Shown: positions 1-8,972 of the stretch, piece by piece | Layout: each line of letters opens with the position of its first letter | Position numbering within the stretch: position 1 is the first letter of the stretch | NCBI RefSeq assembly: GCF_947495315.1 | Contig: NZ_CANLYD010000008.1 | Location: forward strand, 124,001 to 188,000 | Direction: 5' to 3' | From: an uncultured Aquimarina sp. | GTDB lineage: Bacteria; Bacteroidota; Bacteroidia; Flavobacteriales; Flavobacteriaceae | DNA length: 64,000 nt | The notes under the pieces: generated by a model | The model's database searches: none | Seen by the model: only the letters and a program-made list of their open reading frames with translations | Told to the model about the DNA's origin: nothing | Position numbers and translations under genes: made by a program

Positions 1-825
1 ACTTCCTACATAACCTATGACATCTCCACGTTTTACCTTCTGTCCTTTTTTTACATTGTATTTGTTTAAATGGGCATAAAGACTCACATAGTTAAAGCCG
101 TGGTCGATACGAACGTGTTTTCCATAACCCGTAGAATTAGCATCTGCTCTAGTAACTACACCGTTACCGGAAGCATATATTGGAGTTCCTGTAGCAGCAG
201 AAAAATCCATACCATAATGAAACTTTCTTGCTTTCGTAAAAGGATCACTCCTCCATCCATATCCTGATGCCATGCGTTTTAAATCAGAGTTTTGTATGGG
301 TTGGATCGCTGGTATTGTGGATAGCAATTCTTCTTTTTGCTCTGCCAAATCTTTGATTTCATCCAGAGAAATAGATTGTACTGCTATTTGTTTAGTGAGT
401 TTATCTATTTGTTTTTGGCTTTCGATAATCATTTCGGAGTTATCATAACCTTCATAACCCTTATATCTATTAACTCCTCCAAAACCAGCTCGTCTTACTT
501 CTGCAGGAATTGGTGGAGCACCAAAATAAAGTCGATATATATTATCATCTCTTTCTGCGATTTCATCTAGAACGGCATGATCTTTCTTCAGTTGTTTGTT
601 CATAAGCTCATACTGAAGCTTCATATTTTCCAATTCCCGTTTATATGCTTTTTCTTTAGGAGTCTCTAATTGAGGAATATTCAGATAGATTAACAATAAT
701 ACAAAACCAGCTAAAAAAGCACCAAGAACACCTAAAATGGCGAAGCCAAATTTGCGTCCTTTTTTTTGCTCAATTCTACGATAAGATAGCGTCTCGCTAT
801 CGTAGTAATATTTAACCTTTGACAT
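1..825 (-). CDS. M23 family metallopeptidase, 3' end cut by window edge
   Basis: Reading from the ATG at 825 toward position 1 gives 275 codons with no stop, so the C-terminus lies outside the window. The protein begins MSKVKYYYDSETLSYRRIE and has one membrane segment (residues about 25-48), then a coiled region. The M23 (LytM) core follows, with GYGWRSDPFTKARKFHYGMD and DHGFNYVSLYAHL, whose His and Asp residues belong to the zinc site. The family cleaves peptidoglycan cross-bridges or, when degenerate, acts as a scaffold in cell-wall remodelling. Membrane-anchored forms with a coiled coil are common near division or elongation genes. It is divergent from alaS, and the roughly 170 bp between them must hold both promoters. 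Confidence 0.88.
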   Translation of the reverse strand, partial: MSKVKYYYDSETLSYRRIEQKKGRKFGFAILGVLGAFLAGFVLLLIYLNIPQLETPKEKAYKRELENMKLQYELMNKQLKKDHAVLDEIAERDDNIYRLYFGAPPIPAEVRRAGFGGVNRYKGYEGYDNSEMIIESQKQIDKLTKQIAVQSISLDEIKDLAEQKEELLSTIPAIQPIQNSDLKRMASGYGWRSDPFTKARKFHYGMDFSAATGTPIYASGNGVVTRADANSTGYGKHVRIDHGFNYVSLYAHLNKYNVKKGQKVKRGDVIGYVGS

Positions 826-999
826 AATCTAAAATATACTATTTTTGCAGGATGTTAGCCAAAAATAGGCTTGTTTATACTTTGGGGCTGGAACAAATAT
901 AATAAAATGTGACCAAGTCCAGAAAAAACTGACAAATATCGATAGCATATCTTCAGGTAGTTAACGATAATTAACTGATTATAAAGAAAATATAAAAAA

Positions 1000-3630
1000 A
1001 TGAAATCCCAAGACATCAGAAACCAATTTTTAGCGTTTTTTGAATCCAAAAAACACAGTATAGTGCCTTCTGCACCTATGGTGATTAAGAACGATCCAAC
1101 CTTGATGTTTACCAATGCCGGGATGAATCAGTTTAAAGAATTCTTTTTAGGAAACGGAATACCAAAAAATAATCGTCTTACAGATACTCAAAAATGCCTT
1201 AGAGTTAGCGGTAAGCATAATGATCTGGAAGAAGTAGGTATGGATACCTATCACCATACCATGTTCGAGATGTTAGGAAATTGGAGTTTTGGGGATTATT
1301 TCAAAACAGAAGCGATCGAATGGGCCTGGGAATTGTTAACAGAGGTTTTTGGGATTGATAAAGATATCTTATACGTTTCTGTTTTTGAGGGAGCAAAAGA
1401 TGAAAATCTAAATATGGATCAGGAAGCTTATGATTTATGGAAAAATATAGTTCCAGAAGATCGTATCATCATGGGTAATAAAAAAGATAACTTCTGGGAA
1501 ATGGGAGATCAAGGGCCTTGTGGACCTTGTTCTGAAATTCACGTAGATCTTAGATCTGAAGAAGAAAAAGCAAAAATACCAGGTCGCGACTTAGTCAATC
1601 AGGATGATCCATTAGTAGTGGAAATTTGGAATCTTGTTTTTATGCAATATAATCGTAAGGCAGATGGCTCTCTGGAAAAACTACCAGCACAACATGTGGA
1701 TACAGGAATGGGATTTGAGCGTTTGTGTATGGCTTTACAAGGTGTGAAATCTAACTACGATACAGATGTGTTTACACCACTAATCAGAGAAATAGAGACT
1801 ATTACCAATGCTACCTATGATAAAGATAGTTTGCCGACTGATGAAAACGGTAAAGTAAGTGTAGCAATCCGTGTGATTGCGGATCACCTTAGAGCCGTGT
1901 CATTTTCTATAGCAGATGGTCAATTGCCAAGTAATACGGGTGCAGGATATGTAATCCGAAGAATTTTGAGAAGAGCTATCAGATATGGATTTACATTTTT
2001 GGATACCAAAGAGCCTTTTATCTATAAACTGGTAGATACGCTTAGTAATCAGATGAGTGATGCTTTTCCTGAATTAAAATCTCAGAAAAATTTAATCACC
2101 AATGTTATAAAAGAGGAAGAGAACTCATTCTTAAGAACTCTGGACCAGGGATTAGTATTGTTAGATAATGTAATTAAGAATACGAAAGGTAAAGTGGTTT
2201 CAGGAGAAAAAGTATTCGAATTATACGATACATTTGGTTTCCCTGAAGATCTTACGGCTTTGATTCTGTCTGAGAAAGGATATGAATATGATATAAAAGT
2301 ATTTAAAGAAGAATTACAAAAACAAAAAGATCGTTCCAGAGCCGCTTCTGAGGTGAAAGCCGGAGATTGGGAGATTTTGATTCCTAATGCCAAAGAGGAA
2401 TTTATAGGATATGATCATACTTCAAGCAAGACAAAAATATCTCGATACCGCAAAGTGAACAGCAAGAAAGATGGAGAGTTGTATCAATTAGTTTTAGATA
2501 ATACACCTTTTTATCCAGAGGGTGGAGGACAAGTTGGAGATAAAGGATATCTAGAAGCTTCTAATGGTGGTGTATGCTATATAATAGATACTAAAAAAGA
2601 GAATAACTTGATTATTCATTTTACAAAAAGTTTACCTAATCATATAGAAGATACTTTTACAGCAGTAGTAAGTGATAAGGCGCGTGCTACATCGGCAGCT
2701 AACCATTCTGCAACTCATTTGTTACATCAGGCATTGCGTTCAGTTTTAGGAACCCATGTAGAGCAAAAAGGGTCTATGGTACAAAGTTCGAATTTAAGAT
2801 TTGATTTTTCTCATTTTGCTAAAGTATCCTCAGATGAGTTACAGCAAGTAGAAGATTTTGTGAATGCTAGAATAAGAGAAGCGTTACCACTGGAAGAAAA
2901 ACGAAACATATCCTATGATCAAGCTATTGCCGAAGGAGCAATTGCTTTGTTTGGTGAGAAATATGGAGATGCTGTTCGTGCAATCCGTTTTGGAGAATCT
3001 ATGGAATTATGTGGAGGGATCCATGTAAAAAACACTAGTGACATATGGCATTTTAAAATAACATCAGAAAGTGCGGTAGCGGCAGGAATCAGAAGAATTG
3101 AGGCGATTACCAGTGATGCAGCTAAGGATTATTTTACCAACCAATCCGAAGCGTTTTCTGAGGTGAAAACTATTTTAAAAAATCCAAAAGATCCTATTAA
3201 AGCAATTACTGCATTACAAGAAGAGAATACAAGTCTTAAAAAACAGATTGAAGCACTACTCAAGGATAAAGCAAAGAATCTAAAAGGAGAACTTAAATCA
3301 GAATTTGAAGAAATAAACGGGATTCAGTTTTTAGCTAAGAAAGTAGATCTTGATCCGGCAGGAATAAAAGATTTGTCTTTTGAAATAGGTGGAGAAATAA
3401 AGAATGCTTTTATGCTTTTTGGAGCAAATAATAATGGCAAAGCGTTATTGTCTTGCTATATTTCTAAAAACCTAGTCGAGGAAAAAGGACTAAATGCTGG
3501 TCAGGTTGTTCGTGAATTAGGGAAATATATCCAAGGCGGCGGCGGCGGTCAACCATTCTTTGCAACAGCTGGCGGTAAGAATCCAGCAGGAATAGAAGAA
3601 GCTTTAGAAAAAGCTAAACAATATGTATAA
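1000..3630 (+). CDS. alaS: Alanyl-tRNA synthetase
   Basis: This 876-residue protein matches the usual length of bacterial AlaRS. It charges tRNA-Ala in the cytoplasm. The N-terminal class II catalytic domain is followed by the editing domain, with HSATHLLHQ near residue 570 and CGGIH near 671 supplying the zinc ligands that clear mischarged Ser and Gly. The C-terminal DHHA1-type domain ends in a GGGGGQPFFATAGG segment. The ATG at 1000 follows an A-rich stretch typical of Bacteroidota and starts with MKSQDIRNQFLAFFESK, the expected N-terminus. The gene appears monocistronic or co-transcribed with the GSCFA gene 57 bp downstream. Confidence 0.98.
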   Translation: MKSQDIRNQFLAFFESKKHSIVPSAPMVIKNDPTLMFTNAGMNQFKEFFLGNGIPKNNRLTDTQKCLRVSGKHNDLEEVGMDTYHHTMFEMLGNWSFGDYFKTEAIEWAWELLTEVFGIDKDILYVSVFEGAKDENLNMDQEAYDLWKNIVPEDRIIMGNKKDNFWEMGDQGPCGPCSEIHVDLRSEEEKAKIPGRDLVNQDDPLVVEIWNLVFMQYNRKADGSLEKLPAQHVDTGMGFERLCMALQGVKSNYDTDVFTPLIREIETITNATYDKDSLPTDENGKVSVAIRVIADHLRAVSFSIADGQLPSNTGAGYVIRRILRRAIRYGFTFLDTKEPFIYKLVDTLSNQMSDAFPELKSQKNLITNVIKEEENSFLRTLDQGLVLLDNVIKNTKGKVVSGEKVFELYDTFGFPEDLTALILSEKGYEYDIKVFKEELQKQKDRSRAASEVKAGDWEILIPNAKEEFIGYDHTSSKTKISRYRKVNSKKDGELYQLVLDNTPFYPEGGGQVGDKGYLEASNGGVCYIIDTKKENNLIIHFTKSLPNHIEDTFTAVVSDKARATSAANHSATHLLHQALRSVLGTHVEQKGSMVQSSNLRFDFSHFAKVSSDELQQVEDFVNARIREALPLEEKRNISYDQAIAEGAIALFGEKYGDAVRAIRFGESMELCGGIHVKNTSDIWHFKITSESAVAAGIRRIEAITSDAAKDYFTNQSEAFSEVKTILKNPKDPIKAITALQEENTSLKKQIEALLKDKAKNLKGELKSEFEEINGIQFLAKKVDLDPAGIKDLSFEIGGEIKNAFMLFGANNNGKALLSCYISKNLVEEKGLNAGQVVRELGKYIQGGGGGQPFFATAGGKNPAGIEEALEKAKQYV

Positions 3631-3645
3631 CTAAAAATCAATATC

Positions 3646-3677
3646 CCTTAGTGCTCCTTTGTGGGAGAGGCTAAGGG
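3646..3677. repeat. Short inverted repeat between alaS and the GSCFA gene
   Basis: Arms CCCTTAG and CTAAGGG enclose a loop. No T-run follows, so this is not a convincing terminator. It overlaps an upstream GTG that would lengthen the next gene, one reason to prefer the ATG at 3688. Confidence 0.4.
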
Positions 3678-3687
3678 TCATAAGTCA

Positions 3688-4635
3688 ATGATTCTACAAA
3701 CCAAAATACCCTTAAAACCTCAGCAGCCTAAAATTGATTACGATGCCGAGTTGTTTTTGTTAGGATCTTGCTTTGCCGAAAATATCGGAGAAAAGTTTGA
3801 GTATTTTAAATTCAAAACCTTGATCAATCCTTTTGGAATACTTTTTCATCCAAAAGCCATTGAAACCTTTCTTTGGATGGCTACTCAGAAGGAAAAGTAT
3901 ACTGAAACTGATTTGTTTTACCATAATGAACAGTGGCATTGTTTTGATGCACATTCTAAGTTAAGTCATCCGGATCAGAAACAGTTATTGCAATCTCTTA
4001 ATATAGCATTGGATCAAACATATAAGAAGATTCAATCGGCTACCCATATCTGTATTACATTAGGTACGGCTTGGGTATATCGTTTACAGGCACTAGATAT
4101 GGTGGTTGCAAATTGTCATAAAGTATCACAAAAGGAGTTTGCCAAAGAGTTATTGTCCGTAGAGGAAGTAGGTCAGTGTTTGCAAAATAGTATTGGTCTG
4201 ATTAGAAGTCTAAATCCAACTGTAAAGATCATATTCACCGTATCTCCGGTTAGACATAGTAAGGACGGTTTTGTGGAAAATAATCTAAGTAAATCACATT
4301 TAATTGCTGCTGTGCATAAAACGATAACTTCTGATAATAACTGTGGTTATTTTCCTTCTTATGAAATTATGATGGATGAACTAAGAGATTATAGATTTTA
4401 TGATACTGATATGATTCATCCGAGTAAAGTTGCTATTGATTATATATGGGAGTATTTTAAACAAACCTGGATTTCGGGAGAAGCGTTAAAAACGATGCAT
4501 AGAGTTAAAGAAATCCAAAATGCAATCGCTCATAGGCCATTTAACCCAAAAAGCAAGCAACATCTTTCTTTTCTTCAAAATTTGGAACACAAAAAACATC
4601 AACTTCAACAAGAATACTCTTTTATCAAGTTTTAG
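3688..4635 (+). CDS. GSCFA domain-containing protein
   Basis: I chose the ATG at 3688 (MILQTKIPLKPQ), not the GTG at 3661, because family members start with this type of sequence and the upstream bases form a small hairpin. The signature LGSCFAENIG lies near residue 25 and gives the family its name. The fold is SGNH-hydrolase-like: the GSCFA Ser corresponds to block I, and TVSPVRHSKDG and DMIHPSK supply the later catalytic blocks including DxxH. The substrate is unknown. The family is common in Bacteroidota, often near alaS, as here. Length is 315 residues and no signal peptide is visible, so it is probably cytoplasmic. Confidence 0.85.
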   Translation: MILQTKIPLKPQQPKIDYDAELFLLGSCFAENIGEKFEYFKFKTLINPFGILFHPKAIETFLWMATQKEKYTETDLFYHNEQWHCFDAHSKLSHPDQKQLLQSLNIALDQTYKKIQSATHICITLGTAWVYRLQALDMVVANCHKVSQKEFAKELLSVEEVGQCLQNSIGLIRSLNPTVKIIFTVSPVRHSKDGFVENNLSKSHLIAAVHKTITSDNNCGYFPSYEIMMDELRDYRFYDTDMIHPSKVAIDYIWEYFKQTWISGEALKTMHRVKEIQNAIAHRPFNPKSKQHLSFLQNLEHKKHQLQQEYSFIKF

Positions 4636-4677
4636 GATCTTTCTTGTATGAAAGCTCTGACTTGAATAAAGACGTTT

Positions 4678-5097
4678 TCAATTAAAAATACTTGATATAA
4701 GTTGTAAGCTGCCCACTACGACCCCAGCTCCAAACGAATCAATTCCAAAAGGATTGTCCCAAGATTGTTGCTCTAATGAAATTTGTACAACTGGATCAAA
4801 AAGGGATTTATGAGTAAATGCGTTGTTTCTTATAACAAAGTATGGGCGTGACCTTGAAATTCCAAAAGATGGATAGTCTGAAACTCGCCAAGTTCCTACA
4901 AATAGCCTATAGTCATTATTGTTCTTACTAATCCCTGTTAAACGATAATCAATAGGAGTGGTAACCGGAATAGAGTCTATGATCAATGTTTTAGTTGTCT
5001 TCTTATAACTTAAGGATGGTGTTTGTATAGATTGAGAATATAGGGAACCAATAAAAGTAAAGAATACAGTAAAAAATAGAAGTTTAGAATTTCTCAT
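4678..5097 (-). CDS. Secreted hypothetical protein, 139 aa
   Basis: The protein starts MRNSKLLFFTVFFTFIGSLY and has a clear signal peptide ending around SQS, so it is exported. The mature part (about 118 residues) has no motif I recognise. It is convergent with the GSCFA gene and has its own upstream region. Its composition suggests a small periplasmic or outer-membrane-associated beta-rich protein. It may be genus-restricted. Confidence 0.6.
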   Translation of the reverse strand: MRNSKLLFFTVFFTFIGSLYSQSIQTPSLSYKKTTKTLIIDSIPVTTPIDYRLTGISKNNNDYRLFVGTWRVSDYPSFGISRSRPYFVIRNNAFTHKSLFDPVVQISLEQQSWDNPFGIDSFGAGVVVGSLQLISSIFN

Positions 5098-5252
5098 ACT
5101 AGAAAAATTAGTTGTTTAATTAGTTTGTTTACCGCATCAAAAAACATTCCATAAATATATATATCATAATGTTGACCTATTGATATTTAGTAACACTAAA
5201 GGTTAGGATAGATACATAAGTACAAAAGCTTTATTGTGAGGTTTTTTTACGT

Positions 5253-5293
5253 GAGATCGGGTAATAGCTATTATAGTTGTGCCCGATCTTTAT
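5253..5293 (+). terminator. Hairpin with T-rich tail, no obvious upstream gene
   Basis: AGATCGGG and CCCGATCT arms around a 20-nt loop are followed by TTTATTCT. No gene on the plus strand ends here, and the minus-strand gene at 4678-5097 starts upstream of it. It could be a remnant or could end a short untranslated transcript. The rest of 5100-5544 shows nothing else I can name. Confidence 0.4.
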
Positions 5294-5544
5294 TCTCTTA
5301 TTTAGTTTAATACCCCGCATTTCCCCAGAGATTTTACTTATATTAATTACTTCTTTATGTAAATAAACAGACTATTTTAAATAGTTAATCTATTGATAAA
5401 CTGGGGTGTAGGTTAGTGAAAAGATCTGTTGTTCTACGGCGATTTTATTCTTTTTTAACTTATCTTTAGGATTAATAAAACCAATTTAACTGTATTGACC
5501 GCTGCTTAATCAAAGTATGTCGCACACAAACACTCTTAAAAACC

Positions 5545-8500
5545 ATGAAGAAAAAACTAAAGCTTGCCTTATGGGTCTGTATGATCCTAGGTACTTCATT
5601 ATTTGCACAGCAAACCCAAAAAGAACGAGCTATTGAATACCTAAACCTAAAAGGAGAGGTGATATTCGATATCGTTATAAACAACCCTTCTCAATTACTG
5701 TCTATTACTCAAGAGTTGTCCATTGTTCATTATGATGAAGCTACAGGAATTGTAAAACTAATGGCTAATCAATTGCAGTTTGATCAGTTTCTACAAAAAA
5801 ACATCCCTTTTACTACAACACAAGAAGATAATATTATAGGGTATAGAACGATGACATCAGACTTGTTGGTAAAAGCAGCTACATTTCCATTAACTGCATA
5901 TCCTACATATGCAGATTATGTAAGTATGATGAATGATTTTGCTACTAATAATCCTACGATATGCCAATTAGAAAATATAGGTACTACTACAGAAGGAGAT
6001 AAATCTTTGCTTTTTGTAAAGTTGTCGGATAACGTGGGGTCAAACGAACAAGAACCACGTGTAATGTATACTTCTTCAATGCACGGAGATGAGATTGCAG
6101 GATATCCTATGATGCTCAATCTTATTGATTTTTTATTGACTACGTATAATGATACGTCACATCCAAGACACGCAGAGATCAAGCAACTATTGGATAACAA
6201 TGAAGTATGGATTAACCCATTAGCGAATCCAGATGGAACCTATAGAAATAGCGCTGGTAATACATCTGTAGCGAATGCAACTAGAGGAAATGCTAATAAT
6301 GTAGATCTTAATCGAAACTATCCGGATCCAGATGATGGAGCTAATCCTGATGGGAATAGTCATCAGATAGAAACACAGCGATTTATGGATTTTGCAGCCT
6401 CTAAACATTTTGTGCTATCTGCTAATTTTCATGGAGGAATAGAGTTAATTAACTATCCTTGGGATACCTATGCCGGAGCACATCCTGATGAAGACTATTT
6501 TGTTCATGTATCAGAAGAATATAGAGATTTTTGTCAGCAAAATAGCCCTAATGGATATTTTGATGCACTTAATAACGGAATTACCAATGGCTACGCCTGG
6601 TATGAAGTACAAGGAGGACGACAAGATTATCAGATATATTATCATAAAGGAAGAGAAGTAACCGTAGAACTTTCTAATGCCAAAACACCAGCAGCAAATC
6701 AGCTGGTTAATTTCTGGAACTATAATCAGGAAGCATTGATTAGTTTTCTAAAGCAGATTAATTACGGAATACGTGGTGTCGTTACTGATGCGGTGACTAA
6801 TCAAGCGATTGATGCTAAAGTAACTGTTGTAGGGAAAGAAACCTACGAAACCTGGACGCCAACAGAATTACCGGAAGGTGATTATTACCGGCCGATCAAA
6901 GCAGGAACTTATACTTTAGTGTATGAAGCAGAATGTTACGAATCAAAAACAATCACAGGCGTCACGATTGCAGACGGTCAAGCAGTAATTCAGGATGTAC
7001 AATTAACTCCAATTGGAGCGGTTGCACCAACAGGATTGGTTGCGTCTTCGGTACAATCAACTAGCGCTAATCTAAGTTGGTCTGGTAGTGCTGGAGCTAC
7101 TTTTGATGTTAGATATAGAGAAACGGGAACCACGAATTGGACGGTAGTTTCTACTAGTACTAACACTACAAATCTTACGAGTCTAACAACAGAAACGTCT
7201 TATGAAGCTCAGGTGCGTAGTATATGTGCCGGAGCAACTACGTCGCCTTACAGTAGTTCAATATCTTTTACTACAACAGGAGTACCTGCTTGTGCAGGGA
7301 TTGTTACATTTCCATATACAGAAGGTTTTGAATCCAATATAGGTGTATGGACAAATGCTACAGGCGATGATATTAATTGGACACGTGATAGTAATGGAAC
7401 ACCGTCTAACGGAACGGGACCATCCTCAGCTCAAGAAGGTTCATTTTATATGTTTACCGAAGCTTCTGGTAATGGAAATGGGTATCCTGGAAAAATAGCT
7501 TTGCTTGATAGCCCTTGCATTGATCTAGAAGCGTTAACTGGCGCGACCTTAGAATTTGGATATCATATGAATGGAACCAATATGGGGTCTTTAGAAGTGT
7601 TAGCAAGCATAGATGATGGGGTGAATTATGTTTCGCTTTGGAGCAGAAACGGAAGTCAAGGAGATCAATGGAACCAAGCTTCTATAGATCTTTCTGCATA
7701 TACTGGATCTGTAATTAAGCTTCAGTTTAAAGGTATTACTGGAAGTGGATTCCGAAGTGATATGGCTATTGATGATCTTAAAATTATTTCTACAACTCCT
7801 GATACTCAAGCTCCATCTACACCAACCAATGTAACAGTATCAAATATTACGGGAACTACTGTTGATTTATCCTGGAACGCATCTACAGATAATATTGGGG
7901 TATCTGAATATGAAATTTATCAGGGAGCTACCTTGATAGCTACTTCTGTCTCAGCTAATACTACGGTTAGTGGATTGAATCCTAATTCAGAATATACATT
8001 TGTTGTGGTGGCTAAAGATGCTACGGGAAATAGTTCTTCAGCAAGTGATTCTATAACTTTTACAACAACAGGAGTCGTAATAACCTATTGTAGTAGTCAA
8101 GGTAATAATGTGAATGATGAATACATCGATTATGTAAGTATTGGAGGAATCGATAATACTTCTGCAGCTACTAGTGGATATACAGATTATACAAACTTAA
8201 CAGGTGCGGTGTCTTATGGACAAAATACAATTGTATTAAGCCTTAATTATACTGGAACAGTATATACAGAATATTGGAACGTTTGGATTGATTATAATCA
8301 AAATGGAACTTTTGATAGTTCAGAGTTAATAGTTTCAGAATCTACGCGTAGTGATGCAAATCAATCCTATGATTTTATAGTGCCATCTAGTGCATCAGCG
8401 GGAGCCACAAGAATGCGGGTAAGTTTGAAGTATAATGCTGCAGCCACCCCTTGTGAAACATTTACATACGGCGAAGTAGAAGATTATACTGTAAATATTG

Positions 8501-8778
8501 GAGGGGCGACTGCTTCCAGAGCAAATGTTGCAAGTAGCTTGAATACTAAAGGGACTTTTCAAATATATCCTAACCCTGTAACAGAAGGAATCTTGTTTAT
8601 TAGTGGTCTTCCAGATCAAGAAGCTAATATTACGATCTATAATTACGCAGGCCAAAAGGTAATAAGTAAAGAAATGACAGATGGAAATATTGATGTAAGT
8701 GGTTTATCTAATGGATTGTATCTTTTACAAGTAGGAAATGATGCTAACAAAAAGATCAAAAGATTTGTAATACAATAA
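5545..8778 (+). CDS. Secreted M14 zinc carboxypeptidase, multidomain, T9SS-sorted
   Basis: This 1077-residue exported peptidase starts with a signal peptide (MKKKLKLALWVCMILGTSLF). The M14 domain (about 110-410) shows the zinc ligands in MHGDE (near 179) and HGG (near 296), the substrate-binding motif DLNRNYPDP (near 255) and the catalytic Glu in VTVELSN (near 373). It is followed by a carboxypeptidase regulatory-like domain (about 415-490), a fibronectin III domain, a MAM/jelly-roll domain beginning FPYTEGFESN, a second fibronectin III domain and a GEVEDYTV domain. The last 75 residues are a type A type IX secretion tail (FQIYPNPVTEG, ending KRFVIQ). The likely role is extracellular or cell-surface digestion of protein. 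A terminator follows. Confidence 0.93.
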   Translation: MKKKLKLALWVCMILGTSLFAQQTQKERAIEYLNLKGEVIFDIVINNPSQLLSITQELSIVHYDEATGIVKLMANQLQFDQFLQKNIPFTTTQEDNIIGYRTMTSDLLVKAATFPLTAYPTYADYVSMMNDFATNNPTICQLENIGTTTEGDKSLLFVKLSDNVGSNEQEPRVMYTSSMHGDEIAGYPMMLNLIDFLLTTYNDTSHPRHAEIKQLLDNNEVWINPLANPDGTYRNSAGNTSVANATRGNANNVDLNRNYPDPDDGANPDGNSHQIETQRFMDFAASKHFVLSANFHGGIELINYPWDTYAGAHPDEDYFVHVSEEYRDFCQQNSPNGYFDALNNGITNGYAWYEVQGGRQDYQIYYHKGREVTVELSNAKTPAANQLVNFWNYNQEALISFLKQINYGIRGVVTDAVTNQAIDAKVTVVGKETYETWTPTELPEGDYYRPIKAGTYTLVYEAECYESKTITGVTIADGQAVIQDVQLTPIGAVAPTGLVASSVQSTSANLSWSGSAGATFDVRYRETGTTNWTVVSTSTNTTNLTSLTTETSYEAQVRSICAGATTSPYSSSISFTTTGVPACAGIVTFPYTEGFESNIGVWTNATGDDINWTRDSNGTPSNGTGPSSAQEGSFYMFTEASGNGNGYPGKIALLDSPCIDLEALTGATLEFGYHMNGTNMGSLEVLASIDDGVNYVSLWSRNGSQGDQWNQASIDLSAYTGSVIKLQFKGITGSGFRSDMAIDDLKIISTTPDTQAPSTPTNVTVSNITGTTVDLSWNASTDNIGVSEYEIYQGATLIATSVSANTTVSGLNPNSEYTFVVVAKDATGNSSSASDSITFTTTGVVITYCSSQGNNVNDEYIDYVSIGGIDNTSAATSGYTDYTNLTGAVSYGQNTIVLSLNYTGTVYTEYWNVWIDYNQNGTFDSSELIVSESTRSDANQSYDFIVPSSASAGATRMRVSLKYNAAATPCETFTYGEVEDYTVNIGGATASRANVASSLNTKGTFQIYPNPVTEGILFISGLPDQEANITIYNYAGQKVISKEMTDGNIDVSGLSNGLYLLQVGNDANKKIKRFVIQ

Positions 8779-8818
8779 AAATTCCCTTTTTTAGAAAAGA
8801 GAATATGTAATTTTCCAG

Positions 8819-8868
8819 AAGGCTGGATGCTGTGGTTTTTTACCTAGGATTCAGCCTTGTTTTTTATT
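8819..8868 (+). terminator. Rho-independent terminator of the M14 gene
   Basis: AAGGCTG and CAGCCTT arms are followed by GTTTTTTATT, about 40 bp after the stop codon. Confidence 0.65.
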
Positions 8869-8972
8869 CCTGAAGTTACAGAATGAAGATATAGAGATAT
8901 ATTGTTTAGGTTTGCGGAAAGGAGAATTGCCTAAAAGTGATGTTTTATGCAAAATTAATAGATTCTATATTT

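Noticed and set aside
3661..3690. GTG start extending the GSCFA protein
   Set aside because: Lies in an inverted repeat; the ATG at 3688 gives the family-like N-terminus.
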